Shown: in pieces, positions 1-10,060 of the stretch
Numbering within the stretch: position 1 is the stretch's first letter
Layout: every line of letters starts with the position of its first letter
Assembly (NCBI GenBank): GCA_948567375.1
Contig: OX419759.1
Location: 23,599,493 to 23,663,492, forward strand
Reading direction: 5' to 3'
Source of the DNA: Lunularia cruciata
Lineage: Eukaryota; Streptophyta; Marchantiopsida; Lunulariales; Lunulariaceae
DNA: 64,000 nt
Made by a program: the position numbers and the translations under genes
Notes under the pieces: model-generated
Seen by the model: only the letters and a program-made list of their open reading frames with translations
What the model was told of the DNA's origin: nothing
Database searches by the model: none

Positions 1-1
1 A

Positions 2-1075
2 GAGCTGGTGCAAGGAATGCAAGGGATGTTGAATGAATTTTAAGAGATTAAGATGACCATGAAGACATTACAAAGTCAAGTGTAGATCCTCAGGAGCGAT
101 CAAGCCATGCAAGAAGAAGAGCCGTCTCAAAACCCAGTACTTGCAACTGAAGTACTTGGAGAGGCACCTGTACCTACGAACCCTATCAACAATGAAGCCA
201 CATTGCTACTCCGGATGAAGATGACCTGCAACATCGAGCCTTACAAGGGGCAACGTACAATGGGAGTAGTGGAAAATTGGATCTTGAGAATGAATCGATA
301 TTTCCGATCATTCTCAATAGAGATCACAAAGCATGCTGCAGGCGTGTTTGCATGTGGGTACTTGACCAATAAAGCCCTCACATGGTATGGTGCTTGGGAA
401 CAATCCATGTTGGTAGAGAGAAAGGAGGTCACATAGACAGCAATGCAAGAAGGACTGCTGAAGAATTTCCAATCGGTGTATTCTGTGTAGATGGCTTGAA
501 CATGACTATGGGGATTGAGACAGAAGAATAGCGTACAAGATTATGTGGAGGCATTTCTGGATATACAAGTTGCAATTACCGACATGAGTCCAGCAGAGGC
601 TCTCGACAATTTCAAACAAGGGTTGAAAGAGCGGATTTGCCAAGAAGTCATGGTGCAAAATCCTCGCACGATATTTGAAGCCATTGCTTGTGCGCAGAGA
701 ATAGCAAGAGCATAAGGTGGGGGTGAAGGAGTAGTTCCACCTCAACATTATTGGGCAGAAATGCCACACATGGGTGGACCTGTACCAATGGAATTGGGCA
801 ACCTTTGATTTCGGGATCGAGGAGCACGACCGCTTCAAGGGGAGCGGGAATGGGTAGAAGAATGAAGAGATGGAGTCCCACGAGGAGAAGGGACTCGAGG
901 AGAACAATGCCGTTGTTACAATTGTGGCCGTATTGGGCACATATCTACCAATTGTTGCACTTGTTTCCCTAAAGGCCCTCGGCCTTCGTACAGGCGATCT
1001 TTGAATAACATGGAGAGGCACATTGAAGAGTAGGAGGTGGAAATCACTTTGGAAAACAAAGATCACCAATAAATG
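2..1075 (+). pseudogene. gag: Decayed gag (family A copy 1)
   Basis: One reading frame (frame 2) runs from the window edge through the capsid region to a CCHC zinc knuckle at 914-955 (CYNC, GH, then NC). The capsid part has the usual gag hallmarks: WILRMNRYF at about 278-304, then an A-G-V-F-A-C-G-Y-L segment and ALTWYGAWEQ. Gag would form the cytoplasmic particle and bind element RNA through the knuckle. Several in-frame stops (for example near 42, 93, 434 and 713) break it. The start codon lies outside the window; in the complete copy it precedes a QELVQGMQGM segment also present here at position 2 onward. Confidence 0.88.
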
Positions 1076-1119
1076 TACATCGCGGCCTTATTGGCTCAAT
1101 AAAGAAGCAGAGAAGTAAG

Positions 1120-4100
1120 GGAAGGAAGAAGAATAATGCACAAAGATCCCAAAAGGCAACCTCACAATTGATTGTTGTGAATGAAATCCTAGAAGGTAAT
1201 CAAGTGAGAGTATTAATAAATCCGGGAGCAATAGAGAATTTCTTGTCTCGCTCTATTGCAATAAGATTTGGAATGGATCTAGAGAGAGATGGGAGTGAAG
1301 AAGTAGAGTTACCTAATGGGCAAACAGAGATGATTGAATCATTACCTAGACGGGTAACCCTCTCTATAGGAGAATATCAAGAAGCAATTGAGTGGCTAGT
1401 GATATAATTAGCTCGTTATGATGCAATTTTAGGCATGCCATGGATAGAGCAATACAACCCTATGGTGGATTGGAGGAAGAAAGTAGTGAGAACCTACCAA
1501 TGGTCAATCATTGGGGTTAAAGAAAAATCACACAGGTAGAAATTGCCTCTATATGTCATAGGGACAACAATTGTTTGTAAGACCAATAGATGTTTTATGG
1601 GTCTAATAAGAGAAGTCCAGAGTGCACAACTCGATGGACAAATTCTTGAGAAATTGAAAGATGTGGTGGATGAGTTTCAAGATGTCTTTCTCAATGATCT
1701 ACCCTCAGAATTACCACCAAAAAGGTGAGTAGATCATAAAATTGAGACACTCCCGAGGAAGACACCTCCTTGTAAGGCCCCATATCGCCTATCACCTCAT
1801 GAGTTGGAGGAGTGTAAGATTCAAATTGAGGAGATGCTACAGAAAGGGTTCATCCAACCTAGCATATGACCATATGGGGCTCCTATCTTGTTTGTAAAGA
1901 AGAAGGATGGTACAATGCGCATGTGCATTGACTATCGGGGTCTCAATCAGCAAATAGTGAAGAACAAATACCCCTTACCTTACATGGACGACTTGTTTGA
2001 TCAACTCCATGGAGCGAGATACTTCACCAAATTGGACTTGCGGAGCGGTCACAATCAAATCCGAATTGCAGAGGAGGATGTACAAAACTGCCTTTTGAAC
2101 CAAGTATGGCCACTTTGAGTATCTTGTGATGCCTTTTGGCCTCACCAATGCACCTGCCACTTTCATGAGTCTAATGAATGATATATTTTGTCCATACTTG
2201 AATACATTTGTTATTGTCTTTTTGGATGATATCTTAGTATATAGTAGCACAATGACAGAACACAAACAACATCTATGAGAGGTCCTCTAGATTCTAAGAC
2301 ACAATCAATTGTACGCCAAAATCTCAAAGTGTGAGTTTAGCAAGTCTGAAGTAGACTACTTGGGGCATAGAGTAAGTGCAGAGGGCATTCAAGTATTGGC
2401 AGATAAAATAGAGGTCATTCAAAAATGGAACGCCCCAAAAGATAAGACTCAACTTAAGAGCTTCTTGGGGTTGACGGGATTCTATCGTAGATTTATCAAG
2501 GACTTCTCCAAGGTTGCACAACCTTTAACGGCACTACTTGGCAAGGGGAAGAAGTGGACATGAGGAACTGCACAAGAGTTGGCCTTTCAAGAATTGAAAG
2601 CCACCTTGCTACATGCACCAATCTTGAAGTGGTATGACCCAAAATGTCCAATCAAGTTGGCTATAGATGCATTAGGCATAGCAATAGGAGTAGTCCTACA
2701 ACAAGAGTGGCATGACGGATGGCATCCAATTGCATATTTCTCTTGAAAGTTGTTATCGGTAGAGCGCAACTACCACACCACCAAATGAGAAGAGTTGGCC
2801 ATCGTTCTAGCAACCAAGCATTGGAAGCACTATCTGGGCAAGAAGGCATTTGTAGTAGAGACAGACCACAAACCTCTAGTCTACCTCAAGATGCAGAAGG
2901 ATCTACCTCGTCACCAAATTTGGTGTGCATAGTGGTGACAACGCTTCAACATGACAATCACCTACATGGAAAGTAAGAAGCAACTTGCAAATGCATTCAC
3001 CCGCATGCTAATGGCAAACAACTTGGTGGCAGAGGTTAAGATTAACCTTGAATTTTGGCCAGAGATTCTAGCTGCTACAAAAACTAATCCATAGATTGTA
3101 GAAGCGCAATCATCCAAAGGTGTCACCAGCACCCTAGGACTCACCTTTTGGGATGGCAGATTATGGATCCCAAATGTCCCAGAATTATGCACCACCATTC
3201 TAGCAGAATATCATGATTTGGCCATTGTAGCTCATATCGGATAGACAAGACCTTAGATGCAATCAAGTGCCATTACTATTGGCCCAAGATGAGCAATGAC
3301 GTGATGGACTACATGCGTAGCTGCCTACTTTGTCACCAGAACAAAGCTTCTAATCAAGCTCTTGCAGGGCTCCTTCAACCTCTCCCCACTCCTACCCAAC
3401 GTTGGGAACAAGTGAGTATGGATCTAGTCTATGAATTACCCAAGACCACCTCAAGGTTTGACTCCATCGTGGTCTTTGTGGACCGACTCAGCAAAATGAT
3501 TCATGTACGCCCTACCACCAAGGAGGTGACCACTCCACAACTAGCTCAATTATACTTAGATGTAGTCTTTGCTCACCATGGCTTGTCTAGAGTACTCATC
3601 ACCGATAGAGGCACCCAATTCACCAGTTTATTTTGGCGAACACTCTTTGGTTTCTTCAAAACCAAGTTGGCCATGTCCACAACTTACCACTCACAAATAG
3701 ATGGCTAAATAGAGCGGGCTAATTGCACAATTGAAGACATGTTTTGCGGCTTCACCTTAGAGAGCAAGAGAGGTGGGACACCCTACTCCCATTGGTGGAA
3801 TTTGCTTACAACAATTCAATGAATGCATCCACCCAGGACACTCCGTTCTTCCTCATGTATGGTGAGCATCCCTTCACACCTTCTAGCTTGATGAAGATCC
3901 GTCTAGTGGCTACCAAGGTCGATGCAGTCAACACATTTGTTTCTAGAATTCAACAAGGTGTGGAGAGCGCCAAGCACAAATTACAGATTGCACAAAATTG
4001 ACAGAAGTAGTATGTTGATGCACACCGTAGGCACATGGAATTCAATGTTGGGGATCAAGTGTAGCTATCGACAACCAACCTCACATTAGTTGGACCTCGT

Positions 4101-4501
4101 AAGCTCAGACCTTGTTTTATTGGGCCTTTATCGATCTTTGTCGCATCAGCGTTGTGGCCTATCACCTTGAGCTACCACCACACATGAAGATCCATCCAGT
4201 GTTCCATGTCTCCCTACTATGCAGATATGCTCCACAATTAGGCCAAGGTCATTCCACACAAGACATTCGACCTTGTCCGACACTCATTGATGGCATAGAG
4301 GAATATGAAGTGGAGTGGATTCTCCAAAAACGCATGCGTGGTACTCGCCATCCGCGGGTGGACTATCTAGTACAATGGAAAGGTTACCCCCTCTATGAAG
4401 CAACTTGGGATCCCGCTGCCAATTTGGCACATGCACCGGTGTTGGTGCAAGCATTTGAGCAGCATTTGAGCAACAATTGCACAACAAGTACATTGCGTCG
4501 T
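1120..4501 (+). pseudogene. pol: Decayed pol: protease, RT, RNase H, integrase, chromodomain
   Basis: Domains in order: aspartic protease (1168-1430; the usual D-S/P-G-A reads NPGAI, so the catalytic Asp is lost); RT (about 1640-2570) with [20 protein letters not shown] and the FLDD box near 2217-2230; RNase H (2580-3010); integrase (about 3120-4100) with the C-x2-C of the zinc domain (LLCHQNK), the first Asp in SMDLV, the second in ITDRGTQF and the Glu in IERAN; chromodomain (4298-4480) with YEVEWIL, YLVQWKGYP and ATWDP. Frame changes occur near 2090, 3240 and 3760 and there are many stops. A chromodomain on integrase normally steers insertion to histone-marked chromatin, which suits the nesting seen here. 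Confidence 0.92.
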
Positions 4502-4514
4502 AAAAGGAGGGAGG
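4502..4514 (+). other. Polypurine tract of family A copy 1
   Basis: AAAAGGAGGGAGG lies two bases before the TGTAATAC start of the 3' LTR. This is the expected place and composition of the plus-strand priming site. The same tract precedes the LTRs at 7918 and, on the minus strand, at 35470. Confidence 0.85.
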
Positions 4515-4516
4515 TT

Positions 4517-5252
4517 TGTAATACCAAGAGCTAGCCATATGATCTAGATGTGAAATTTGTTTTAGTAACATCTAGAATGATGTTATACATGATGGTCAAA
4601 ATAGATAAGATAGAAGTATCACCAAAAGAGTACTTCTACTAATAGGTCAGAAACTAGAATAAACTTGAGAACCTTAGAACCAATAGCTAGACATATGCTT
4701 TAAAGGTGAGAATTGGTTTGGTAACATCTGGAAGGATGTGACACATGATGGACTAAACAGATGAGAAAAGGGTATCACCAAAAGGGGACTTCTACTAATA
4801 GAGTAGGAACCAAAATATGCCTGAAATCTTTGAAGGCAATTTTAGAGGCCTAAATGGATGAATTAGGCCTCAAAAATGTGCAGACCCCCCCCCCCAAACA
4901 AAGGCAAGGCTATCCTTCCCTCCCCCTACTTTGTCTCATCAAGAGCTTTCCAATGATACCTTACGTGATTCTGAGATTCCTACAAGAAGATTCCCCAAAA
5001 GATTCCCTCCGGTCAAAGCTTGTTTGACCAACCAGATAGGACCTAGACCAGACATGTCACCCATCCAAGTAAGTAATCCAAGGGTGGAGCTTGCTAACAT
5101 GTCACCTATCTATGTCCCTAATCCTATGGTGGAGCTTCCTTGGAGGAGATCCTCTTTGTCTATATAATAAAGAGAAGGTGCTCCTTTGGGGTATCGAATG
5201 TTTGAGTGTGCAATATGTGTTTTCTCTCTTCTCTTGTCCTCGGAGTATTACA
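4517..5252 (+). mobile_element. Family A 3' LTR (long form, 736 bp)
   Basis: It begins TGTAATAC and ends GTATTACA, a perfect 8-bp terminal inverted repeat. A TATATAATAAA element at 5161-5171 combines a TATA box with an AATAAA-like signal about 85 bp before the end. The U3 part holds a tandem duplication of about 156 bp (4521-4676 and 4677-4832) that the shorter LTRs of the copy at 34897-41111 lack. Confidence 0.93.
4521..4832 (+). repeat. Tandem duplication inside the long-form LTR
   Basis: Two diverged units of about 156 bp both contain AGCTAG-CATAT, GTAACATCT, ATGATGG and TATCACCAAAAG at matching offsets. The same doubled block is present in the LTRs at 6968-7706 (inverse) and 7918-8653. 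Confidence 0.85.
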
Positions 5253-6967
5253 CCTTTCAAGAATTGAAAGCCACCTTGCTACACGTACCAATTTTGAAGT
5301 GGTATGACCCAAAACGTCCAATCAAGTTGACTATAGATGCATCAAGTGTAGCAATAGGAGTAGTGCTACAACAAGAGTGGCATGATGGATGGCACCAATT
5401 GCATATTTCCCTTGAAAGTTTTTACCAGTAGAGCGCAACTACCACACCATAAAATGAGAAGAGCTGGCCATCATTTTGGCAACCAAGGATTGGAAGCACT
5501 ATCTGGACAAGAAGGCATTTGTAGTAGAGATAGACCACAAACCTCTAGTCTACCTCAAGACACAAAAGGATCTATCTTGTCGCCAGATTCGGTGGTAGAG
5601 TGGCAACAACGCTTCAACATGAGAATCACCTACATGGAAGGTAAGAAGAAACTTGCAGATGCATTCACTTGCATGCCAATGGCAAATAACTTGGTGGTAG
5701 AGGTTAAGATTAACCCTGACTTCTGGCCAGAGATTCTGGCTATTACAAAAACTGATACATAGATTATAGAAGTGAAATCATCCAACGGCATCACCAGCAC
5801 CCTAGGACTCACCTTTCATGATGGCAAATTATGGATCCCAAATGTCCCAAAATTATGCACCACCATTCTAGCGAAATGTCATGATTCAGCCATTGCAAGT
5901 CATGTTGGAGTGGACAAGACCTTGGATGCAGTACATTGCCATTACTATTGGCCCAAGATGAGCAACGACATGATGGACTACATGCGCAGCTGCCTACTTT
6001 TCAATAGAACAAAGCTTCTAATCAAGCTCTTGCATGGCTCCTTCAACCTCTCCCCACTCCTACCCAATGTTAGGAACAAGTGAGTATGGATCTCGTTTGT
6101 GAATTACCCAAGACCACCTTAGGGTTTGACTTCATCATGGTCTTTGTGGAACGGCTCAGCAAAATGATTCATGTACACCCTACCACCAAGGATGTGACCG
6201 CTCCACAACTAGCTCAATTATACTTAGATGCAGTCTTTGCTCACCATGGTTTGTCTAGAGTACTTATCACTGATAGAGGTACCCAATTCACCAGTTTATT
6301 TTGGCAAACACTCTTTGGTTTCTTCAAAACCAAGTTGGCCATGTCTATAGCTTAACACACACAAACAAATGGACAAATAGAGCAGGCTAATTGCATGATT
6401 GAAGACATGCTACGCAGCTTCACCTTAGAAGAGCAAGAGAGGTGGAACACCCTACTCACATGGTGGAATTTGCTTACAACAAGTTAGTGAATGCATCCAC
6501 CCAAGTCACTCCGTTCTTCTTCATGTATGGTGAGCATCCCTTTACACCTTCTAGCTTGAGAAGATCCGTCCAATGGCTACCAAGGTTGATGCAGTCAACA
6601 CCTTTGTTTCTAGAATCCAACAAGGTGGAGAGAGCGCCAAATATAGATTACAGATTGCCCAAAATCAACAGAAGCAATATGTTGATGCACACCATAGGCA
6701 CCTAAAGTTCAATATTGGGGATCAAGTGTGGCTATCGACAACCAATCTCACATTAGTTGGACCTTGTAAGCTTAGACCTTGTTTTATTGGGCCTTTCTTG
6801 ATTCTTTGTCGAGTTGGCACTGTGGCATATCACCTTGAGCTACCACCACACATGAAGATCCATCCAGTGTTCCATGTTTCCCTACTACGTAGATATGCTC
6901 CCTGATCAGGCCAGTGTCATTCCACACAAGACATTTGACCTTGTTTGACACTCATTGATAGCATAGA
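5253..6967 (+). pseudogene. pol: Decayed RNase H and integrase (family A copy 2)
   Basis: RNase H (5253-5700) includes LKWYDPKRPIKLTIDAS and YMEGKKKLADAF. Integrase (5780-6900) shows HDSAIASHVGVDKTLD of the zinc domain, SMDLVCELPK with the first Asp, ITDRGTQFTS with the second, and the IHPVFHVSLLRRYAP tail before the chromodomain. Frames shift near 5390, 6000, 6080 and 6540. The chromodomain follows only after the solo LTR, at 7707. Confidence 0.88.
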
Positions 6968-7706
6968 TGTAATACTCCAAGGACAAGAGAAGAGAGAAAA
7001 CACAGATTGCACACTCAAACATCCGATGCCCCAAGGGAGCACCTTCTCTTTATTATATAGCCAAAGAGGATCTCCTCCAAGGAAGCTCCACCATAGGATT
7101 AGGGACATAAATAGGTGACATGTCAGCAAGCTCCACCCTTGGATTACTTACTTGGATGGGTGACATGTCTGGTCTAGGTCCTATCTGGTTGGTCAATCAA
7201 GCTTTGACCGGAGGGAATCTTTTAGGGAATCTTCCTGTAGGAATCTCAGAATCACATGAGTAAGGTACCGTTGGAAAGCTCTCAACGAGACAAAGAGAGT
7301 GGGAGGGAAGGCCAGACTTTCCTCCATTAGGGGGGGATTATGCACATTTTCAAGGCCTAATTCATCCGTTTAGGCCTCCAAAATTACCTTCAAAGATTTT
7401 AGGCATATTTCGGTTCCTACTCTATTAGTAGAAGTCCCCTTTTGGTGATACCTCTTTCTGATATGTTTAGTCCATCATGTGTAACATCCTTCCAGATGTT
7501 ACCAAACCAATTCTCACCTTTAAATCATATGTCTAGCTATTGGTTCTAAGGTTCTCAAGTCTATTTCGGTTTTTGCTCTATTAGCAAAAGTACTCTTTTG
7601 GTGATACTTCTATCTTATTTATTTTGGCCATCATGTATAAAATCATTCTAGATGTAACCAAACCAAATTTTACATCTAGATCATATGGCTAGCTCTTGGT
7701 ATTACA
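6968..7706 (-). mobile_element. Family A solo LTR (long form) with intact target duplication
   Basis: The plus strand reads TGTAATACTCC...GGTATTACA, the reverse complement of the LTR at 4517. It is flanked by ATAGA at 6963-6967 and ATAGA at 7707-7711. Uninterrupted copies have a single ATAGA at this point (near 4295). It is therefore a solo LTR left by recombination between the two LTRs of an inserted element. It still shows the two-unit U3 duplication. Confidence 0.95.
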
Positions 7707-7902
7707 ATAGAGGAATATGAAGTGGAGCGTATTCCCCAAAAACGGATGCATGGTACTTGCCATCCACAGGTGGAATATCTAGTAAAATGGAAAGGTTACC
7801 CCCTCTATGAAGCAACTTGGGAGCCCGTTGCCAATTTGACATATGCACTGGTGTTGGTGTAAGCGATTGAGCAACAACTGCACAACGAGGACATTGCGTC
7901 TT
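7707..7902 (+). pseudogene. pol: Chromodomain end of copy 2 pol
   Basis: This continues the integrase interrupted at 6967: EEYEVE, then YLVKWKGYP (written across one mutated codon) and ATWEP, followed by stops and by the AAAAGGAGGGAGG tract at 7903-7915. It is the histone-reading module of the chromovirus integrase. Confidence 0.85.
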
Positions 7903-7915
7903 AAAAGGAGGGAGG
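7903..7915 (+). other. Polypurine tract of family A copy 2
   Basis: AAAAGGAGGGAGG lies two bases before the LTR start, as in copy 1. Confidence 0.83.
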
Positions 7916-7917
7916 TC

Positions 7918-8653
7918 TGTAATACCAAGAGCTATATGATCTAGATGTGAAATTCTATTTGGTAACATCTAGAATGATGTTATACATAATGGTCAAAATA
8001 GATCAGATAGAAGTATCACCAAAAGAGTACTTCTACTAACAAGGCAAAAATTGAAGTAGACTTGAAAACCTTAGAACCAATAGCTAGACATATGATTTAA
8101 AGGTGAGAATTGGTTTTTTAACATCTGAAAGGATGTTACACATGATGGACTAAACAGATCAGAACGAGGTATCACCAAAAGGGGACTTCTACTAATAAAG
8201 TTGGAACCAAAATATGCCTGAAATCTCTTAAGGCAATTTTGGAGACCTAAACAGATGAATTAGGCCTCAAAAATGTGCAAATTCTCCTCCCCCTCCCAAC
8301 AAAGAAAATGTGGGCCTTCCCTCCCCCTGGTTGGTCTCATCGAGAGCTTTCAAATGATACCTTACGTGATTTTGAGATTCCTACAACAAGATTCCATACA
8401 AGATTCCCTCAAGTCAAAGCTTGTTTGACCAACCAGATAGGACCTAGACCAGACATGTCACCCGTCCAAGTAGGTAATCCAAGGGTGGAGCTTGCTGACA
8501 TGTCACCTATCTGTGTGCCTAATCCTATGGTGGAGCTTCCTTGGAGGAGATGCTCTTTGTCTATATAATAAAGAGAAGGTGATCCTTTGGGGCATCGAAT
8601 GTTTGAGTGTGAAATCTGTGTTTTCTCTCTTCTCTTGTCCTTGGAGTATTACA
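7918..8653 (+). mobile_element. Family A 3' LTR of copy 2 (long form, 736 bp)
   Basis: It runs from TGTAATACC to GTATTACA with the same U3 duplication and TATATAATA box (about 8562) as the LTR at 4517. The sequence after it (CTAAC...) is unrelated to the element, so this is its right boundary. Confidence 0.92.
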
Positions 8654-9560
8654 CTAACTCACTCTCATGGTTGATGGCGGTCTACATGATGAATATCATT
8701 ACCCCCACGATGGAAGCCTTAGAGGAGGTCATGCTATTCTACAAGGAACTTGTATAGCAATACTAGTAAGACATTTGCATAAGCTAGTGCAAATGATGAC
8801 CAAGGAGAAGAGTCTTCTACAAAAAAAATTGAGCAAGGCCAAGGAAAAAATTAAGGAGAAGGACACAAGTCTAGAAAACATTCAAAAAGATGAGCTCTCC
8901 TGACAAGGACAATATGATGTGCGCATTTAGCAATTGAAGGCAAAAGTTGATGACGACTACGACAAATCCTTCCAACAACAAGAGCAACACAAAGACAAAC
9001 TATGGGCCAAGACAACAACTTTTGTGCTCTAAAAGCTAAGTTAGAGGAGACCAAAACCAAGATAATGATGGCACAAATGCAATACAACATTTTGAAGAAG
9101 AAGATTGATCTTTGACTCTTGGACCTCAATACAAGTCTTAAATGCCAATGGGAGAAGGAAGAAGAGCAATGCACAAAGATACCCAACAAGTTGCTAAAAA
9201 AACTCCAAAGTGAAGAACTAACCTAGAGAACAAAAGGATGGAGCTCCCTGCAATGACTAAGCATATGGCCACTAAACTCTTGAACCAATTGGAATGGAAC
9301 ACCAACAAGAACTCCCAATGTACAATGCTTAAAAACTTAAGAATACAAATTGATGTGTTGGAGATGAAGGCTTATACAAGAGAAAAATTGGAGGCATTGT
9401 TTGTCAAAATGTAGGGGCATATCAACTCCATGTTCAAGGAGACTTGACCAACTCCATACAATTAGTTGATAGTTACAAGAAGGAGCTTGTAGGACTAATC
9501 CAAATATGTAAAGGAGCATGTAGTTTGTGACAAGTGCCGCCAATTCTTATCAATGACAAG
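8654..9560 (+). pseudogene. Decayed coiled-coil reading frame of unknown function
   Basis: Translation in shifting frames gives Lys/Glu/Gln-rich coiled-coil sequence: WLMAVYMMNI, EALEEVMLFYKEL, KLVQMMTKEKSLLQKKLSK, then KEKIKEKDTSLENIQKD, later EALFVKM and a Cys pair in VCDKCRQFL near 9530. Stops and frame changes are frequent. I do not recognise the family. The larger decayed coiled-coil gene at 46718-49310 has a similar composition, and both are followed by LTR-like sequence, so both may be extra ORFs of retroelements or captured host genes. Confidence 0.4.
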
Positions 9561-10060
9561 TAACAACCATGACAACTTCATACAAAATGAGTAGTGGCCA
9601 ATTTCATCCAAATGACTAAGTGTCCTATAATAGATATGGTAAGGTAGTTTTAAAAGTCATATTCCAAGACAGTTTGTATCTACACATACTTCATACATAA
9701 TTAGGAATGATAAAAAATATCATATGCCTTGTTTGACACTTAACATACTAGCTATAAACAATATGTTAAGAGGTTGGGGCAACTATACCAAGTTAAGATT
9801 ACGTTACGATACAATAAGAAGATAAGATGTGATTAGTGTTTAGTGCCTTGGATGTAAGTAGGAGATTTCTATCACATTGTAGCCGTTGAATTTCTTTGCA
9901 GCTATGTAGGAAAAATATAAAAGGCTTAAACTTGATGGACATTGCATCCTTTTGGTGTATCTTTCTTTTTCAATAAATTTTATATCATCAAGACTCTTAA
10001 GTTGAATTATAGGTATTATTCTGCATTGTGTATGAGTGATTGCATGTTTAATTGAGAGGG
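9560..10060 (+). other. LTR-like tail downstream of the coiled-coil remnant
   Basis: There is no reading frame. The stretch has a TATAAAAGG box at 9916-9924 and, about 50 bp later, an AATAAA at about 9972. This spacing resembles a U3/R boundary of an LTR, but I could not define paired termini, so the call is tentative. Confidence 0.25.

Larger units (their letters stand above)
1..5252 (+). mobile_element. Ty3/gypsy chromovirus, family A, copy 1 (5' end outside window)
   Basis: The order gag, zinc knuckle, protease, reverse transcriptase, RNase H, integrase, chromodomain, polypurine tract, LTR is that of a plant Ty3/gypsy chromovirus. By comparison with the complete copy at 34897-41111, the window opens only a few codons inside gag, so the 5' LTR and leader lie just to the left. 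All frames are broken by stops and indels, so this copy cannot be autonomous. Its 3' LTR is followed directly by RNase H sequence of a second copy, so copy 1 inserted into copy 2 in the same orientation. Confidence 0.93.
5253..8653 (+). mobile_element. Ty3/gypsy family A copy 2 (3' half, interrupted)
   Basis: The sequence starts inside RNase H exactly where copy 1's LTR ends and continues through integrase, chromodomain and polypurine tract to an LTR at 7918-8653. An inverted solo LTR (6968-7706) interrupts it. The 5' half of copy 2 should lie left of the window, beyond copy 1. It is therefore the oldest element of this nest. Confidence 0.88.
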
